The translations under genes and the position numbers were made by a program. The notes under the pieces are model-generated. The model saw only the letters and a program-made list of their open reading frames with translations. It was not told the DNA's origin and did not search any database. DNA of 64,000 nucleotides from Dipteris shenzhenensis (lineage: Eukaryota > Polypodiophyta > Polypodiopsida > Gleicheniales), in assembly GCA_047967505.1 (NCBI GenBank), contig CM106538.1. The stretch is one strand, 5' to 3'. This document shows, one piece after another, positions 1 through 10,677 of this stretch (position 1 is its first letter; every line of letters begins with the position of its first letter).

Positions 1-440
1 ATCCTTGTTAGATGCGCTAATAGGCCCAGATTTCCTTGTGGGATGTTATTTTGATGGACGCTTTGCACATGGATGCTATTTTATGCTGACGAATAGCTTT
101 GACACATTGCAGTTGATGCACTGATAGTGTTATGCTCTCTTGGATGAGACATTATTGATGCTTATGCCCATGGAAGGTGTTTATGCTTGAGGCATTTGGC
201 TCTTATTGGTATTGGGTTTGCCATTGTTTTGTCATTGCAAATTGACATTTTCTTTTGGGCTAGATTTGCTCATGTGGATGCATAGTATATGCACATGAGT
301 TAGATGCATTTTTGATGCTTTGAGCTTTGAGTTTTAGTGATATTACCCTCCATTATGGCAGACATATTTGGGTGCAGCTGGTATTTGATGTGATTTCTCT
401 CGTGCAGGTACTAGCATTTGGAAATTTTCTTTATTTGATC

Positions 441-1340
441 ATGGCATCCTCTTCCATGTCTGAAAAGGAGTTTTTCAGCATTTAAAATTTTGATGGGACA
501 AACTTTTCTCTGTGGAAAGAACAGGTAAGGGATGCGCTTATTCAAAAGGAGCAGATTAAATCCTTGGAAGGGATTCCAGCTAAGCCTAGAACTATGTCTA
601 AAGATGATTGAAATGAGTTGGATGCATTAGCAAAGTCCAATGCTAGAGTTCATCTTGTAGAGTCAGTTTATTTCATAGTAGTAAATGAGAAGACTACGGA
701 AGATTTATGGAAGAAATTATGTGCCACTTATGAGAAGGAAACTGCCTCTAATAAAGTTAACCTCATGAAGAGGTTGCTTGAGCTGTAGATGAAGGAAGGG
801 GTCTCCATTGCTTCTCACTTGAATGAATTCAATATTATTTTCAGCTAGCTTCAGGCTCAGAAGCTGAATTTTGATGAGGAGACTAAGACAATATTCCTCT
901 TGTGTTCATTCATGGGATACCTTCCGTACAGCTGTCAATAACTCTACACCTGGTGGAGTACTGAAGTTTGATTATGTTGTGGGTAGCTTGTTGGCTGAGG
1001 AGATTAGATGGAAGTCTATGGATGGCAACAAGCAGGAGGCAGCCTTAAATGTACAAAGGGAAAGATCACAGTTCAAGGGAAAGTCCCAAGGAAGAGGGAA
1101 GTCTTGTAGTAAATCTAGGGCATGAAACATTGAGTGTTACCATTATGGCAAGAAGGGCCACATGAAAAAGGATTGCTACAAGCTGAAAAGAGAGCAAAAG
1201 GATAAGAAAAAGAATGCAAATTAGGGTGCAAATAAGAAGGAAGAGAGTCCAAGGGAGGACAAAGGAAAAGTGGAGATCGAGGAGATCAATGCAGTCATTG
1301 ATGATAGTGACAATGACATTCTCTTCATGTCTAGTCTACC
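441..1340 (+). pseudogene. Copia-A gag remnant
   Basis: Decayed capsid gene. The N-terminus reads MASSSMSEKEFFS in the frame starting at 441 and is followed by stops. Residues recognisable at 871-1125 (FRTAVNNSTPGGVLKFDYVV) match the Copia-B gag. A zinc-knuckle remnant follows at about 1131-1180 (CYHYGKKGHMKKDC, with the second Cys changed to Tyr). Several substitutions to stop codons show that no Gag can be made. The call rests on direct comparison with the Copia-B copy in this window. Confidence 0.85.
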
Positions 1341-2870
1341 TACAGAGTTGCTTACTACTTTAGATGACACAGATTCCCAGGATTGGATTTTGGATTTTGG
1401 TGCTTCATTCCATGTTACTCCCCATAGGGAATGGTTCTCCACTTATGACAATGGAAAGACAGGTTATGTGGATCTTGGAAATAACTTTGCATGTGACATA
1501 GTGGGAGCAAGTGACAAAGTCTTCTTTTGCAAATGGGACCACTTTTGTTTTTTAAAATGTGAGACATGTGCCTAAGCTGACTAAGAGTCTCATTTTAGCG
1601 GTGCTAGCTAGATGATGCTGGTTTTCAAACCACCTTTGGCTTTTTAGAGTTGGAAAATTCAGAAGGGCTCTATGGTTTTGGCAAGGGGTGCCAAGTGTGG
1701 GACATTGTATCCCTTACATGTATCAGGGGTGTCTGATCATGTTGTTATAATAATTGAGCAGCCAAGTACTTCTTTGTAGCACATGAGCTAGAATGGAATA
1801 AAACTCTTATGCTGTTTGAGTTATGTACCACATTTGAGTTTTTTTTATTTTGAAATTTGTGAGCACTGTCTCTATGGTAAGCAGATTAAATAAGGCCATA
1901 CAAGAAGGGGAAAGAAAGAGCTTGAAAAGCTTGATTTGGTGCATTCAGACGTATGTGGTCCCATGCCTGTATGGTCATTAGCCGAGGCTGAATACTATGT
2001 GGCATTCATTGATGGTGCAACTAAGAAAGTGTGGGCTTATGCTATGGCTTGGAAGAGCAATGTGTTCCAGGTATTAAAAAAATGGTTTGGCTTTGGTTGA
2101 AAATCATTCAAGTGGAATGCTTAAATGCCTATAGACTGACAATGGTGGAGAGTATCTCTCTCATGACTTTTAACATTTCTGTGATAACGTGGGATCAAGA
2201 GGGAGCTCACGTCCCCTCGTACTCCAAAGCAAAATTGCAAAAAAGATGAACCGCACCATTCAAGAAAGGTTGCAGTGTATGCTTTCCAATGCAAGTGTTT
2301 CTGGTGGTTTTTGGCCTAAGGCAATGAAGACTGCAGTGCATGTGATCAATAGATCACCTAGTAAGAGTTTGGAAGGTGGTATTCCTAAAGAGGCATGGAG
2401 TGGCAATAATCCCTCTTACTCTCATTTGCGTATATTTGGGTGTGAGGCATATGCACATGTACCAAAATGGAAGAAGCTATAGATCCTAAGTCTAGGAAAT
2501 GCATCTTTCTGGGTTATGGTAAAAGTGGAGAGATGGGCTATCATCTTTGGGATCCAGAAGCAAAGAAGATCATACAAAGCCATGATGTGGTCTTCAATGA
2601 GATGAAGATGCATAAGAAACCCATGAGGGATGTGGAAATGAGTAGAATCACTTTCCAGGATGTGAATCCACCCGCATATGTTGATAGACAGCAAGCTGTC
2701 CATGCACCAAATGTGCAAGAAATGGTGCCCCCAGGTACTCCCACAAGTACACAATCAAGGGTAGATGATGAATCATATATTGGTGGAAATAATGAGCCCA
2801 ATGAGGCTGATATGTAGGCGTGACATCAAGCTGAAATGCCCTTGAGAAGATTAGCAAGAGTGTTTAGACT
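1341..2870 (+). pseudogene. Copia-A protease-integrase remnant
   Basis: The protease region reads QDWILDFGASFHVTP at about 1378-1425, where the catalytic DSG motif has become DFG. The integrase zinc-binding region (about 1780-1880) and DDE core are fragmentary. LVHSDVCGP is visible at about 1936, and the integrase C-terminal part MNRTIQERLQCMLSNASVSG lies in the frame of 2189-2482. Stops and frame changes occur throughout (for example about 1575, 1890 and 2480). The C-terminal linker 2467-2817 is still open. Confidence 0.85.
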
Positions 2871-3255
2871 GCCTGAGTGATTTGTTCTACGGGCGGACTA
2901 TGTGATGCTTACTAATTGTGGGGAGCATGCTTGCTACAAGGAGGTTATGATGCATGAGGATTAGCACAAGTGGGAGTATGCTATGCAATCAGAGATGAAT
3001 TCACTCATGAAAACTAAGACTTGGGACTTGGTTTCTTTGCCATATGGAAAGAAGCATTGCCATGTAAATAGGTCTACAAGATGAAGGTCACATGTGATGA
3101 TGTGCCTAAGTACAAGGCCCATTTAGTTCTAAAGGGTTTAAGCAAGAGAAGGTGGACTTTGATGAGATCTTCTCTCTGGTTGTGAAGATGACTACACTTA
3201 GATGCGTACTTGGACTTGTGGGAATAGAGGATATGGAGCTAATGTAGATGGATGT
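2871..3255 (+). pseudogene. Copia-A reverse transcriptase, N-terminal remnant
   Basis: N-terminal RT region of the copia polyprotein (KWEYAMQSEMNSLMKTKTWDLV at about 2968-3030, split by stops). It ends abruptly at the Copia-B insertion, in the codons for the MDVKTAFLHG motif. The remaining codons appear at 9151 onward, so the interruption point is exact. Confidence 0.85.
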
Positions 3256-3425
3256 TGAGAGTGCTCTCAACGGAAGCAAGAACGGAAGAAGGAGAGAGAG
3301 AGATAGAGAGCCACACAAGTTTGGTGGGTGCAGAACCACCCTAATCTTCTTTTTCATTCATTTATATATGTGTTTGAGTATTGTACATAACCGGGGTAAA
3401 GGCACAGTGACCTTTAACCCCCACA
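3256..3425 (-). repeat. Copia-B 3' LTR
   Basis: 170-bp LTR, TG...CA in element orientation (TGTGGGGGTTAAAGG to GAGAGCACTCTCA). Identical by eye to 8981-9150. It contains a CT/GA-rich stretch next to its 3' end. On the minus strand it is preceded by a purine tract ending AAGTGGGAGGT. Confidence 0.95.
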
Positions 3426-3438
3426 ACCTCCCACTTAA
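3426..3438 (-). other. Copia-B polypurine tract
   Basis: On the minus strand the sequence immediately 5' of the 3' LTR is AAGTGGGAGGT, the expected position and composition for the plus-strand primer of an LTR element. Confidence 0.75.
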
Positions 3439-3478
3439 AGGACAATGTGCCTTTAAGGGAGAACAACCAGTGAGCATA

Positions 3479-5391
3479 CTATCCAATGCCCATCAATACA
3501 CGACAATACTCAAACCGCTGACTAGGTAGACTCTTCGTCAGCATATCTGCAGGGTTATCATCTGTATGAACCTTGACAAGCTCTATGCGCTTGTCCTCAA
3601 GTACCTCCCTAATGAAATGGTACCTGACCTCAATGTGTTTGGTCTTTGCATGAAAGACCGGATTCCGTGCTAGCTGAATAGCACTCATGGAATCACTATG
3701 CAATGTCGGTACACCTGTATGAATCCCCAAATCTCCCACTAGCCGATCAAGCCATATAGCCTCCTTGCAACCCTCTGTGGCTGCAACATACTTAGCCTCT
3801 GTGGTAGACAAAGCAATGCACTTCTGTGCACGAGACATCCACGACACTGCACCACCTGCAAAGGTGAATACATAACCAGAAGTGGATCTCCTACTATCCA
3901 CATGCCCTGCATAGTCTGAATCTGTGTACCCAAGTACACGCATGTCTCCTTTACCAAAGCAAATGCACATCTCCTTGGTACCCTTCATGTACCTCATGAT
4001 GCACTTAACTGCCTCCCAATGCCTCTTTCCTGGATTAGCCATATACCGGCTAACAACTCCCACTGCAAATGCAATGTCTGGTCTAGTAGCTATCATAGCA
4101 TACATAAGACTCCCAACTGCTGATGCATAAGGAACCTTGGCCATCATGGCCCTTTCCTCATCTGATTTGGGACTATCTGTATGACTCAGTTTCACATATG
4201 GAGGCAATGGAGTACTCACTGCCTTCCCCCCCTCCATATTGAAACACTGTAATACTTTTGTAACATACTCTTTTTGTGAAAGCCAAAGGAGTTTCCTACT
4301 CCGATCATGCGTGATGCGCATACCAAGAATATGACCTGCAAGTCCCAAATCCTTCATATCAAAGGCCTCATGCAACTTGGCCTTTAATGCATCTAGCTCA
4401 TAAGTATTCTTGCTAGCCAATAGCATATCATCCACATATAGTGCCAGGATTATCAGGCTATTATCCTTAGCCCTTTTAGTGTAGAGGCAGTGATCAATTT
4501 CACTCCTTCTAAAACCCTGGGACCGAATGAAAGCATCAAACTTCTGATACCATTCTCTAGGTGCTTGCTTAAGACCATAGAGACTCTTCTTCAGCTTGCA
4601 AACTAAATGCTCTTTTCCCTTTTCTTCAAAGCCTTCCGGCTGCACCATGTAAATTTCCTCATGCAAATCCCCATGCAAGAAAGCTGTCTTGACATCCATC
4701 TGCATAAGCTCCATATCCTCTGCTGCCACTAGTCCAAGCATGCATCTAAGTGTGGTCATCTTCACAACTGGAGAGAATATCTCATCAAAGTCCACACCCT
4801 TCTCTTGCTTGAACCCTTTAGCAACCAAACGGGCCTTGTACCTAGGCACATCATCACCTGTGACCTTCATTTTGTAGACCCATTTACATGGCAATGCTTT
4901 CTTTCCATGTGGCAAAGAAACCAAGTCCCAAGTCTTATTCTTCATAAGTGAACTCATCTCTGATTGCATAGCATACTCCCACTTGCGTTGATCCTCACGC
5001 ATCATAGCCTCTTTGTAGCAAGAAGGCTCCCCGCAATCAGTAAGCATCACATAGTCTACCCCTGGAACAAACCTATCAGGTGGTCTAGACACTCTAGATG
5101 ATCTTCTCAAGGGCATTTCAGCTTGCTGTCCCACTTGCATATTAGCCACATTTGGCTCATCATTTCCACCAATAGATGATCCATCATCTACCTTGATTGT
5201 ATACCTATGGGAGTACTTGGTTGTACCATTTCTTGCACATTTGGTGCATGGACAGCTTGCTGTCTATCAACATATGCAGGGGGATTCACATCCTGGAAAG
5301 TGATTCTCCTCATTTCCACATCCCTCATGGGTGCCTTATGCATCTTCTTCTCATTGAAGACCACATCATGGCTGCGTATGATCTTCTTTGC
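3479..5391 (-). pseudogene. Copia-B reverse transcriptase and RNase H
   Basis: C-terminal half of the copia polyprotein. The open part is 3479-5149 (556 codons). Motifs in order are KWVYKMK near residue 90, the RT motif QMDVKTAFLHGDLHEEIY, the catalytic box YVDDMLLASKN near residue 240, RNase H residues YTDSDYAGH, STTEAKYVAATEG and LHSDSMSAIQL, and the tail VHTDDNPADMLTKSL. It ends with a stop at 3479, 54 bp from the 3' LTR. A 1-nt deletion near 5190, seen against Copia-A's corresponding AAGGGTAGATG, puts it out of frame with the integrase part. Enzyme motifs are intact, but no single polyprotein can be read. Confidence 0.9.
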
Positions 5392-6636
5392 TTATGGATC
5401 CCAGAGACGATAGCCCATCTCTCCACTTTCACCATAACCCAGAAAGATGCATTTCCTAGACTTAGGATCTAGCTTCTTTCGAAGCTCTTTTGGCACATGT
5501 GCATATGCCTCACACCCAAATATACACAAATGAGAGTAAGAGGGCTTCTTGCCACTCCATGCCTCTTCAGGAATACCACCATCCAAACTCTTACTAGGTG
5601 ATCTATTGATCACATGCACTGCAGTCTTCATTGCCTCAGCCCAAAAACCACCAGAAAGACTTGCATTGGAAAGCATGCATTGCAACCTTTCTTGAATGGT
5701 ACGGTTCATCTTTTCTGCAACTGGATTTTGCTCTGGAGTACGAGGGGATGTGAGCTCCCTCTTAATCCCACGTGTATCACAGAAATGCTGAAAGTCATGA
5801 GAGAGATACTCTCCACCATTGTCAGTCCGTAGGCATTTAAGCATTCTACCTGACTGATTCTCAACCAAGGCCAGCCATTTCTGAAATACCTGGAACACAT
5901 CACTCTTCCGAGCTATAGCATAAGCCCACACTTTCCTAGTTGCATCATCAATGAATGTCACATAGTATTCAGCCCCGCCTAATGACTGTGTAGGCATGGG
6001 ACCACATACGTCTGAATGCACCAAATCAAGCATTTCAAACTCTTTCTTTCCCCTTATTTTATGGGCTGATTTAGTCTGCTCCCCATAGAGACAATGCTCA
6101 CAAAATTCAAAATCAGAGAAACTCAAATGCGGTACATAACCCAAACGGCATAAGAGTTTCATTCCATTCTGGCTCATGTGCCCCAACCTGCAATGCCACA
6201 AAGAAGTGCTTGGCTGCTCGGTTATTGCAACAACATGATCAAATACCCGTGATACATGTAAGGGATACAAAGTCCCACACTTGGCACCCCTGGCCAAAAG
6301 CATAGAGTCCTTTTGAATTTTCCAACTCTGAAAGCCAAAAGTGGTGTGAAAACCAGCATCATCTAGCTGACCCACTGAAATAAGACTCTTGGTCAGCTTA
6401 GGCACATGTCTCACATGTTTCAAAAGAAATGCAGACCCATTTGCAAAAGAAAACTTTATGTCACCGGCTCCCACTATGTCACATGCATAGTCATTTCCAA
6501 GATGCACACAACCTGTCTTTCCACTGTCATAAGTGGAGAACCATTCCCTATGGGGAGTAACATGGAATGAAGCACCAGAATCCAAAATCCAATCCTGGGA
6601 ATATGCATCATTTGAAGTGGTAAGCAACTCTGCAGA
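5392..6636 (-). pseudogene. Copia-B protease and integrase
   Basis: The aspartic protease motif WILDSGASFHVT is near the start and intact. The integrase zinc region follows (WHCRLGHMSQNG with CEHCLYG). The catalytic core is recognisable: HSDVCGP, LRTDNGGEY and the Glu region TPEQNPVAEKMNRT. It is in frame with gag but separated from it by a TGA at 6637-6639. It ends at a premature TAA (5392-5394) where Copia-A has a Glu codon. Only two to three changes keep this from one reading frame. Confidence 0.9.
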
Positions 6637-7542
6637 TCAAGTAGACATGAAGAGAACATCATTGTCACTATCATGTGTGACTGCATTGATCTCCTCGATC
6701 TTCACTTTTCCTTTGTCCTCCCTTGGACTCTCTTCCTTTTGATTTGCACCCCAATTTGCATTCTTTTTCTTATCCTTTTGCTCTCTTTTTAGCTTGTAGC
6801 AATCATTTTTCATATGGCCCTTCTTGCTACAGTGGTAACACTCAATGTTTCGTGCCCTAGATTTGCTACGAGACTTCCCTCTTTCTTGGGACTTCCCCCT
6901 AAACTGTGATCTGCCCCTTTGCACATTTAAGGCTGCATCCTGCTTGTTGCCATCCATAGACTTCCGTCTAATCTCCTCGGCCAACAAGCTACCCACAACA
7001 TTATCAAATTTCAGTACTCCACCAGGTGCAGAGTTACTGACAGCTGTACGGAAGGTATCCCATGAGGATGGCAATGAACATAAGAGAAATATTGCCTTAG
7101 TCTCCACATCAAAATTCATCTTCTGAGCCTGAAGCTGGCTGAAAATAATATTGAATTCATTCAAGTGAGAAGCAATGGAGACCCCTTCCTTCATCTGCAG
7201 CTCAAACAACCTCTTCATGAGGTAAACTTTATTAGAGGCAGTTTCCTTCTCATAAGTGGCACACAGTTTCTTCCACAAATCTTCTGTAGTCTGCTCATTT
7301 ACTACTGTGAAATAAACTGACTCTGCAAGATGAAGTCTAATAGTAGACTTTGCTAATGCATCCAACTCATTCCAATCATCCTCAGACATATTTGCAGGCT
7401 TAGCTTCAATCCCTGCCAAGGGTTTAATCTGCTTCTTTTGAATAAGCACATCCCTTATTTGTTCTTTCCACAAAGAAAAGTTTGTCCCATCAAACTTTTT
7501 AATGCTGAAAAACTCCTTTTCAGACGTGGAAGAGGATGCCAT
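6637..7542 (-). pseudogene. Copia-B gag
   Basis: Copia-type Gag of about 300 residues. I place the start at the ATG at 7542 (MASSSTSEKEFFSIKKFDG), because this start is shared with Copia-A. An upstream in-frame ATG adds eight residues. The capsid domain (FSLWKEQIRDVL, W...L...Y) is followed by a basic SRGKSQERGKSRSKSRAR stretch and a CCHC zinc knuckle, CYHCSKKGHMKNDC. It ends at an in-frame TGA beyond which protease sequence continues in the same frame. Copia-A has a sense codon at this position, so I read the TGA as a mutation rather than a designed gag stop, although programmed readthrough is possible. Confidence 0.88.
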
Positions 7543-8964
7543 GATGCAAATGAAACAAAATCCCAAATGCTAGTGCTTGCAAGAGAGAATCACACCAAAT
7601 ACTAGGTGCACCCAAATGTGTATGCCACAATAGAGTGAAATATCGCCAAAACTCAAAGCTCAAAGCATCAAAAGATGCATCTGACTCATGTGCATATACT
7701 ATGCATCCATATGAGCAAATCTGGCCCAAAAGAAAATGCCAATAAGTGCCAAATGACTCAAGCATAAACACTGTCCACTGGCATATGCATCAATTATATC
7801 TCATCCAAGAGAGCATAGCACTATCAGTGCATCACCAACAATGTGTCAAAGCTGTCCCTCAGCTTAAAATAGCATCCATATGCAAAGCGTCCATAAAAAT
7901 AGCATCCCACAAGGCAATTTGGGCCTATCAGCACATCCCATAAGGACCGCAATGCATCCAAATGGCCTATAAATCATCCACTGCAACCCAATGCACACCA
8001 CGAATGAGCGCACACTGCTCAAACTACAACCAGAGTGATCTGCATAAGGTATGCTCAAGAAATCATAGTCCCACGGTAATGAGCGCTACTGAAAATAGAA
8101 CCTGAGATGCCTCAAAACATGGGCGCCATTGCATAATCGGAATCAGCAAGAAAATATGCAAATATCTCTCTTCTGCCAGAACTCCAAAATCCCAACCGAT
8201 GAGTGAGAAATGGGAGTCAACACTTATCCACTGCCATGTGGCATAAATCTAAGGTTTCAAAACCTTAGTATGAAAAATGCATAACAGAGAGACGAAATCG
8301 AATACACAGAGATTTATAACTCTGAAAATCCTTCACCGAATCACGCAAGAACTGATAGGTAGGGGTTTTTGGGCGTCCGAAACGCAATGGGACAGACGGT
8401 TTTGGAAACTGTGGTCTCAATCACTGGGTCCAACACACGGACTGAAAAACGTTTTTGGAAACAGAGCTGTTTGTAAACTCCACCGGAGTGCGAATGATGA
8501 GTAACATAGAAGTTTTAGGACCTCCTGAGTCCACTGGAACTGACAGATTTGCAAATGGTTGCTCCAAACTTGAGTTCCAACACCCGGGCAAAAAACGCAG
8601 GAATTGACACAGTGAGTCAGAAATCCAATGAAATGATCCCAGATTCAAGAATGAAGGTGTTTCCAAGCTCCTGAAGTGAAGTGGACACCAAAAGCAAGCA
8701 ATAGTTGCCTCTACAAGTCAATACGGAGTCTCTGTCATCGAACGGAACAGGGAAAAGCTCAAAAAACGACTTTTTTTTTGAAAGCTCTTAACAGGCTCTC
8801 AAAACCACTTCACAAAGCCAAAGTGACTTTTCCAAAGGTTCCTCCAAGGTCTCTGCATACTCGGATGCAAGTAAAGTCACCCACAAAGCTTCCCACAAAG
8901 CTTCTCCTTCCTCCCACAGAGCTATTGAGCTTCAAGCATTCACGCACGCTCAGCTGGATCATCC
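7543..8964 (-). other. Copia-B 5' leader
   Basis: Roughly 1.4 kb between PBS and gag with no coding signal I recognise. The same sequence is shared with bases 1-440 (Copia-A leader) and with about 41219-41819 (Copia-C), which shows it is element sequence, not host DNA. Confidence 0.8.
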
Positions 8965-8978
8965 GGGCTCTGATACCA
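8965..8978 (-). other. Copia-B primer binding site (initiator Met-tRNA)
   Basis: The minus strand reads TGGTATCAGAGCCC two bases after the 5' LTR. TGGTATCAGAGC is the standard plant copia PBS matching the 3' end of initiator methionine tRNA. Confidence 0.95.
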
Positions 8979-8980
8979 GT

Positions 8981-9150
8981 TGAGAGTGCTCTCAACGGAA
9001 GCAAGAACGGAAGAAGGAGAGAGAGAGATAGAGAGCCACACAAGTTTGGTGGGTGCAGAACCACCCTAATCTTCTTTTTCATTCATTTATATATGTGTTT
9101 GAGTATTGTACATAACCGGGGTAAAGGCACAGTGACCTTTAACCCCCACA
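8981..9150 (-). repeat. Copia-B 5' LTR
   Basis: 170 bp, identical by eye to the LTR at 3256-3425. The PBS lies at its inner edge and target duplication GATGT at its outer edge (9151-9155). Confidence 0.95.
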
Positions 9151-9155
9151 GATGT

Positions 9156-10340
9156 CAAGACAATTTTCTTGCATGGGGATCTGCATGAGGAAATTTACAT
9201 GGTATAGCCGGAAGGCTTTGAAGAAAAGGGCAAAGAGAATTTGGTTTACAAGCTAAAAAAGAGTCTCTATGGCCTTAAGTAAGCACCTAGAGAATGGTAA
9301 CAGAAGTTTGATGCTTTCATTTGGTCCTAGGGTTTCAGAAGAAGTGAGATTGACTAATGCCTCTACACTAAAAGGGCTAAGGATAAGAGCCTGATACTCT
9401 TGGCACTTTATGTGGATGATATGCTATTGGCTAGCAAGAATACTTATGAGCTAGATACATTGAAGGCCAAGTTGCATGAGGCCTTTGACATTAAGGATTT
9501 GGGACTTGCAGGTCATATTCTTGGTATACGCATCACACGTGACCGGAGGGAAACTCCTTTGGCTTTCATAGAAGGAGTATGTTACAAAAGTATTGCAGTA
9601 TTTCAAAATGGAGGGGGGGGAGGCTGTAAGTACTCCATTTCCTCCATATGTGAAAGTGATTCAGGCAGATAGTCCCAAATGAGATGAGGAGAGGGTCATG
9701 ATGGCCAAGGTTCCTTATGCATCAGAGGTTGGGAGTCTTATGTATGCTATGATAGCTCTATGATAGCTACTAGATCGGACATTGCATTGTAGTGGGAGTT
9801 GTTAGCCGATATATGACTAATCTAGGAAAGAGTTGTTGGGAGGCAGTTAAGTGCATCATGAGGTATATGAAGAGTACCAAGAAGATGTGCATCTACTTTG
9901 GCAGAGGAGAGATGTGTGTACTTGGGTACACAGATTCAAACTATGCAAGGCATATGGATAGCAAGAGATCCACTTCTGGTTATGTATTCATCTTTGTAGG
10001 TGGTGCAGTGTCATGGATGTTTCACGCATAGAAGTGTGTTGCTTTGTCTACCATAGAAGTCGAGTATGTTGCAGCCATAGAGGGTTGCAAGGAGGCTATA
10101 TGGCATGATCAGCTAGTGGGAGATTTGGGGATTCATACAGGTGTACCCACATTGCATAGTGATTCTATGAGTGCTATTCAACTAGCACATTCAACTAGCA
10201 CGGAATCCGGTCTTTCATGCAAAGACCAAACACATTGAGTTTAGCTACCATTTCATCAGGGAGGTACTTCTCACAGCGCTTGTTAAGGTTCATAGAGATG
10301 ATAACCCTGCACATATGTTGACAAAGAGTCTACCCTAGTC
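9156..10340 (+). pseudogene. Copia-A reverse transcriptase/RNase H remnant
   Basis: Motifs LHGDLHEEIYM, then LALYVDDMLLASKNTYELD (about 9400-9455), GLAGHILGIRITRDR, RNase H YTDSNYARH and STIEVEYVAAIEG, and LHSDSMSAIQLA. There are many stops (about 9206, 9281, 9329 and 10030), a guanine-run frameshift near 9615, and a short duplication near 9757-9768 (agctctatgat). Same order and sequence family as 3479-5391 on the opposite strand. Confidence 0.88.
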
Positions 10341-10434
10341 AGCAGTTTGAGTATTGTCATGTATTGATGGCCATTGGATAGTATGCTCACTGGCTGTTCT
10401 CCCTTAAAGGCATATTGGCTTTTAATTGGGAGGT

Positions 10435-10483
10435 TGTGGGGGTTAAAGGCCAATGTGCCTTAACCCCAGTTATGTACAATACT

Positions 10484-10524
<41 letters not shown>

Positions 10525-10677
10525 ACATATGGATGACATAGAAGATTAGGGTGATCTGCACCCACCAAAAACTTGTGTGGCTCTCTTATGTCTGTCTCTC
10601 TCTCTCTCTATCTTCGTCTCTCTATTTGTCTATCTCTCTCACCCTCTTCCGTTCTGCTTCCATTGAGAGCGCTCTCA
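10435..10677 (+). repeat. Copia-A 3' LTR with microsatellite expansion
   Basis: Starts TGTGGGGGTTAAAGGC after purine tract AATTGGGAGGT and ends GAGAGCGCTCTCA. It is the same LTR family as Copia-B but 243 bp, lengthened by an AC repeat (about 10486-10519) and a CT-rich tract (about 10590-10640). The 5' partner is outside the window. Confidence 0.85.
10486..10519. repeat. (AC)n microsatellite
   Basis: About 17 AC units inside the Copia-A 3' LTR, at the place where Copia-B has ACACATATATA. A simple expansion of an existing LTR motif. Confidence 0.95.

Larger units (their letters stand above)
1..3255 (+). mobile_element. Copia-A, 5' part of an old Ty1/copia retrotransposon, broken by Copia-B
   Basis: Degenerate copia element reading left to right: untranslated leader (1-440), gag, protease, integrase and the start of reverse transcriptase. 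It is the same family as Copia-B; for example its gag start at about 441 matches the Copia-B gag start with scattered substitutions. Its 5' LTR must lie left of the window, because the Copia-B leader of about 1.4 kb implies an LTR several hundred bases upstream of base 1. The coding part has many in-frame stops (for example at about 483, 609, 786 and 1222) and frameshifts, so it is dead. The element stops at 3255 inside reverse transcriptase and resumes at 9151 after the inserted Copia-B. Gag-PR-IN-RT order is copia-type. Confidence 0.9.
3256..9150 (-). mobile_element. Copia-B, structurally complete Ty1/copia retrotransposon (5895 bp)
   Basis: Full-length element on the minus strand. On that strand the order is: 5' LTR (8981-9150), 2-nt spacer, PBS complementary to initiator Met-tRNA, leader of about 1.4 kb, gag, protease, integrase, RT, RNase H, purine tract, 3' LTR (3256-3425). 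A perfect 5-bp target duplication, GATGT, flanks it at 3251-3255 and 9151-9155. Removing the element rejoins Copia-A's RT codons. The LTRs look identical over 170 bp, which implies recent insertion. The coding region nevertheless carries two premature stops and a frameshift (see the gag, PR-IN and RT entries). The LTR is unusually short for an autonomous copia element. Confidence 0.97.
9151..10677 (+). mobile_element. Copia-A, 3' part (RT, RNase H and 3' LTR)
   Basis: Continuation of Copia-A after the Copia-B insertion. The first five bases are the duplicated target. The region reads through the RT catalytic motif and RNase H, then a purine tract, then a 3' LTR. It belongs with 1-3255 as a single interrupted element. 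Confidence 0.92.
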
